From Desulfovibrio sp. (GTDB taxonomy: Bacteria; Desulfobacterota; Desulfovibrionia; Desulfovibrionales; Desulfovibrionaceae): DNA of 64,000 nt. The DNA lies in the NCBI GenBank assembly GCA_016208105.1, contig JACQYS010000008.1, positions 186,001-250,000 of the forward strand. Direction: 5' to 3'. Numbering within the stretch: position 1 is the stretch's first letter; the number at the start of each line of letters is the position of its first letter. Positions 62,168 to 64,000 of this stretch are shown here, in pieces. The notes beneath the pieces were generated by a model. It ran no database searches. It had not been told where the DNA came from and saw only the letters and a list, made by a program, of their open reading frames with translations. Both the position numbers and the translations under genes were made by a program.

Positions 62168-63601
62168 ATGAAACTCGACTGGAAAGCAGCTGTTCCCCTG
62201 GTAGTTGGAGGGCTCATACTGCTCATCCCAACGCCGCAAGGCCTCGAACCCTCTGCCTGGCAGTATTTCGCCCTGTTCGTCGGCCTGATTACCGCCTTGA
62301 TCCTTGAACCGCTTCCGGCAGCCGCCATCGGCCTTATAGGTGTAACGCTGGCTGCGGCTCTGCGCCTGGTTCCCGCAAAAATCGGCGTCCCCCCCAGCAC
62401 CTCGGAATCGCTGAGATGGGCCTTGTCCGGCTTCTCCAACGGTACTGTCTGGCTCATCTTCGTGGCCTTCATGTTCTCCATGGGGTATGAAAAAACCGGA
62501 CTCGGCAAACGTTTGTCACTGGTGCTTATCAAGCACCTGGGCAAGAGCACGCTTGGCCTCGGCTACGCCGTGGCCCTGGCCGACCTGGCTCTGGCCCCCT
62601 TCACCCCGTCCAACACGGCCAGAAGCGGCGGCACAATCTTTCCCATCATCAAGAACATCCCGCCCCTTTACGGCTGCACCCCGGATAACGAACCCCGCAA
62701 GATAGGCGGCTACCTGATGTGGGTGGCCATGGCCACCACATGTGTCACCAGCACCATGTTCCTCACGGCGCTGGCGCCCAACCTCCTGGCCCTGGACCTT
62801 CTGCAGAAGACCACCAAGCTCACCTTCTCCTGGACGGAATGGTTCGTGGCACTGGCCCCGGCAACCATCATTCTCTTCCTGGCCGTGCCTTTCCTTACCT
62901 ACATCATCTACCCGCCCACCCTGAAGAAAAGCGAAGACGCACCCAAGTGGGCGGGCGATGAACTGACCAAAATGGGCCCTCTGTCCCGACAAGAGCTGAC
63001 CATGGCCGGCCTGGCCGTATTCGCCCTGGTGCTCTGGATATTCGGCGGCAAGATGTTCGACGCCACCACAGTGGCCCTTATGGCGCTTTGTTTGATGGTA
63101 ATAACCGGGGTGATCACCTGGCAGGATGTGACCAGCCACAAGACCGCCTGGAACGTGCTGGCATGGTTCGCCACGCTGGTGGCCATGGCCGACGGCCTGG
63201 GCAAGGTCGGGTTCTTGACCTGGTTCGCCAAATCGGCTGCGGCGTCCATGGCGGGATTCTCCATCAGCGCCCTGATTATCTGCCTGGTGGCCATGTTTTA
63301 TCTGGTCCACTACATGTTCGCGAGCCTCACCGCCCACACCACGGCTCTCTTGCCCGTGATCCTGGCCACGGCAATGGCCGTGCCCGACATCCCCATGAAG
63401 ACCGTGTCCATCCTGCTCTGCGGCACCCTCGGGCTCATGGGCATCCTAACGCCGTATGCCACCGGCCCGAGTCCCGTTTATTACGGATCCGGCTACATCA
63501 GCCGCAAGGAATTCTGGACCCTGGGGTTCATCTTCGGAATGATCTACCTCGTGGTCTACCTGGGTGTGGGCTTCCCCTACCTCATGATGCTCAAACCATA
63601 G
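62168..63601 (+). CDS. DASS-family dicarboxylate transporter
   Basis: The 477-residue divalent anion:sodium symporter (CitT/SLC13 type) has about 12 spans. The first SNT signature is in APFTPSNTARSGGTIFPI, and the second half has SLTAHTTALLPVILA at the symmetric position. The family moves malate, 2-oxoglutarate, tartrate, citrate or succinate, by Na+ symport or antiport. CCAAGGAG lies before the ATG. It is followed by malate dehydrogenase, which favours a C4-dicarboxylate substrate, and preceded by a sigma-54 promoter under a PrpR-type activator. Confidence 0.92.
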   Translation: MKLDWKAAVPLVVGGLILLIPTPQGLEPSAWQYFALFVGLITALILEPLPAAAIGLIGVTLAAALRLVPAKIGVPPSTSESLRWALSGFSNGTVWLIFVAFMFSMGYEKTGLGKRLSLVLIKHLGKSTLGLGYAVALADLALAPFTPSNTARSGGTIFPIIKNIPPLYGCTPDNEPRKIGGYLMWVAMATTCVTSTMFLTALAPNLLALDLLQKTTKLTFSWTEWFVALAPATIILFLAVPFLTYIIYPPTLKKSEDAPKWAGDELTKMGPLSRQELTMAGLAVFALVLWIFGGKMFDATTVALMALCLMVITGVITWQDVTSHKTAWNVLAWFATLVAMADGLGKVGFLTWFAKSAAASMAGFSISALIICLVAMFYLVHYMFASLTAHTTALLPVILATAMAVPDIPMKTVSILLCGTLGLMGILTPYATGPSPVYYGSGYISRKEFWTLGFIFGMIYLVVYLGVGFPYLMMLKP

Positions 63602-63616
63602 GAATCCTCTCTTCCG

Positions 63617-63656
63617 GGCTGGACGATCCGTGGGAGTCTTCCACGGATCGCCAGCC
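63617..63656 (+). other. Intercistronic hairpin between DASS gene and mdh
   Basis: GGCTGG-A-CGATCCGTGG pairs with CCACGGATCG-CCAGCC: a 16-bp stem with one bulged A and a 7-base loop, in the 93-base gap. No U-run follows, so it may stabilise mRNA or reduce read-through into mdh. Confidence 0.55.
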
Positions 63657-63694
63657 AGGCGCGCACAAGAAATGTCATTATAAAGGACATTCCC

Positions 63695-64000
63695 ATGAGC
63701 AAGATTACAGTGTTCGGCGCGGGCAATGTGGGCGGTGCCGTCACCAGGCGCCTCATAGAACGGAAGCTCTGCAAGAAGGTCGTGCTGGTGGACAGGGACC
63801 CGGGCAAGGCGGAGGGCATTGCCCTGGACATTCTTGAGGCCAGCCCAGTCGACCTTTTGGAGCCTGTCTGCGTCTCGGGGGACGACCTGGAGCAGACCAG
63901 AAACTCCGAGATCGTGGTCATCACCGCCGGGGCCACCCGCAAGGAGGGCATGACCCGCGACGACCTGCTGAAGATAAACGCGGGTATCGTGCACGAGTGC
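63695..64000 (+). CDS. mdh: Malate dehydrogenase, N-terminal part
   Basis: The first 102 residues of a malate dehydrogenase of the LDH-like type, running off the right edge of the window. The NAD-binding motif is VFGAGNVGGAV near residue 6, the acidic residue ending strand 2 is in VLVDRD, and GATRKEGMTRDDLLKIN carries the substrate-specificity arginine that marks malate rather than lactate dehydrogenase. AAGGA lies 8 bases before the ATG, partly inside a small AATGTC/GACATT stem (63671-63691). It follows the DASS transporter gene, consistent with malate uptake and oxidation. Confidence 0.9.
   Translation, partial: MSKITVFGAGNVGGAVTRRLIERKLCKKVVLVDRDPGKAEGIALDILEASPVDLLEPVCVSGDDLEQTRNSEIVVITAGATRKEGMTRDDLLKINAGIVHEC

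Noticed and set aside
1-64000. CRISPR array, insertion sequence, prophage or tRNA/rRNA gene
   Set aside because: I saw no regularly spaced repeats, transposase or phage motifs, or complete RNA genes anywhere in the window.

Overview
This 64 kb window is GC-rich and densely coded, with almost no strand switching inside functional blocks. It looks like part of the chromosome of a sulfate/sulfite-respiring Desulfobacterota bacterium of the Desulfovibrio type. The case rests on a Wolinella-type dihaem fumarate reductase, two-subunit class I fumarase, NfnAB, a complete hdrCBA-flxDCBA cluster, several sigma-54 activators with matching -24/-12 promoters, and a glycyl-radical isethionate sulfite-lyase. 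The sulfite reductase itself is not in the window, so the lineage is an inference. I see no rRNA or tRNA genes, CRISPR array, transposase or phage gene.

Layout. 1-5.5 kb: C4-dicarboxylate module (end of dctA, frdCAB, fumarase alpha/beta). 5.9-8.2 kb: nfnAB. 8.4-15.3 kb: hdrCBA-flxDCBA, with a sigma-54 promoter and a 20-bp palindrome in front. 15.7-22.7 kb: chemoreceptor, an unknown protein, an M1-like peptidase, an AlkD-like protein and a membrane gate protein. 22.9-28.2 kb: tetR plus RND efflux pair behind a perfect TetR-type operator. 28.4-33.5 kb: arsenic/metalloid operon (arsR, YraQ/ArsP-type permease, redox proteins, ACR3) with no arsC. 33.5-35.3 kb: DUF3124-like protein, CBS-domain protein, cyclophilin.

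35.4-54.9 kb is the most interesting part. islAB (isethionate sulfite-lyase and its activase) is read leftward. A PAS/sigma-54 activator gene follows. A long rightward operon then encodes a sulfonate-type ABC importer (one binding protein, two permeases, two ATPases) followed directly by a bacterial microcompartment (BMC): three BMC-H, one PduT-like BMC-T, one pentamer, PduS, acylating aldehyde dehydrogenase, phosphotransacetylase, EutQ-like and EutJ-like proteins, and a BMC-associated amidohydrolase. Both islA and the importer operon have a GG-N10-GC sigma-54 promoter, and both are preceded by pairs of the same inverted repeat (TGTTGC-N6-GCAACA type), so one activator probably switches on both arms. 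The proposed route is: isethionate in, cleavage to sulfite plus acetaldehyde, then acetyl-CoA and acetyl phosphate inside the shell, with PduS/PduT carrying electrons out and sulfite used as respiratory acceptor.

55.0-60.1 kb carries a chemoreceptor, a TauE/SafE-type exporter, a metallo-beta-lactamase-fold protein and a 3-hydroxyisobutyrate-dehydrogenase-family enzyme, possibly accessory to sulfonate use. 60.1-64 kb has a PrpR-type sigma-54 activator divergent from a DASS dicarboxylate transporter and the start of malate dehydrogenase, returning to C4-acid metabolism.
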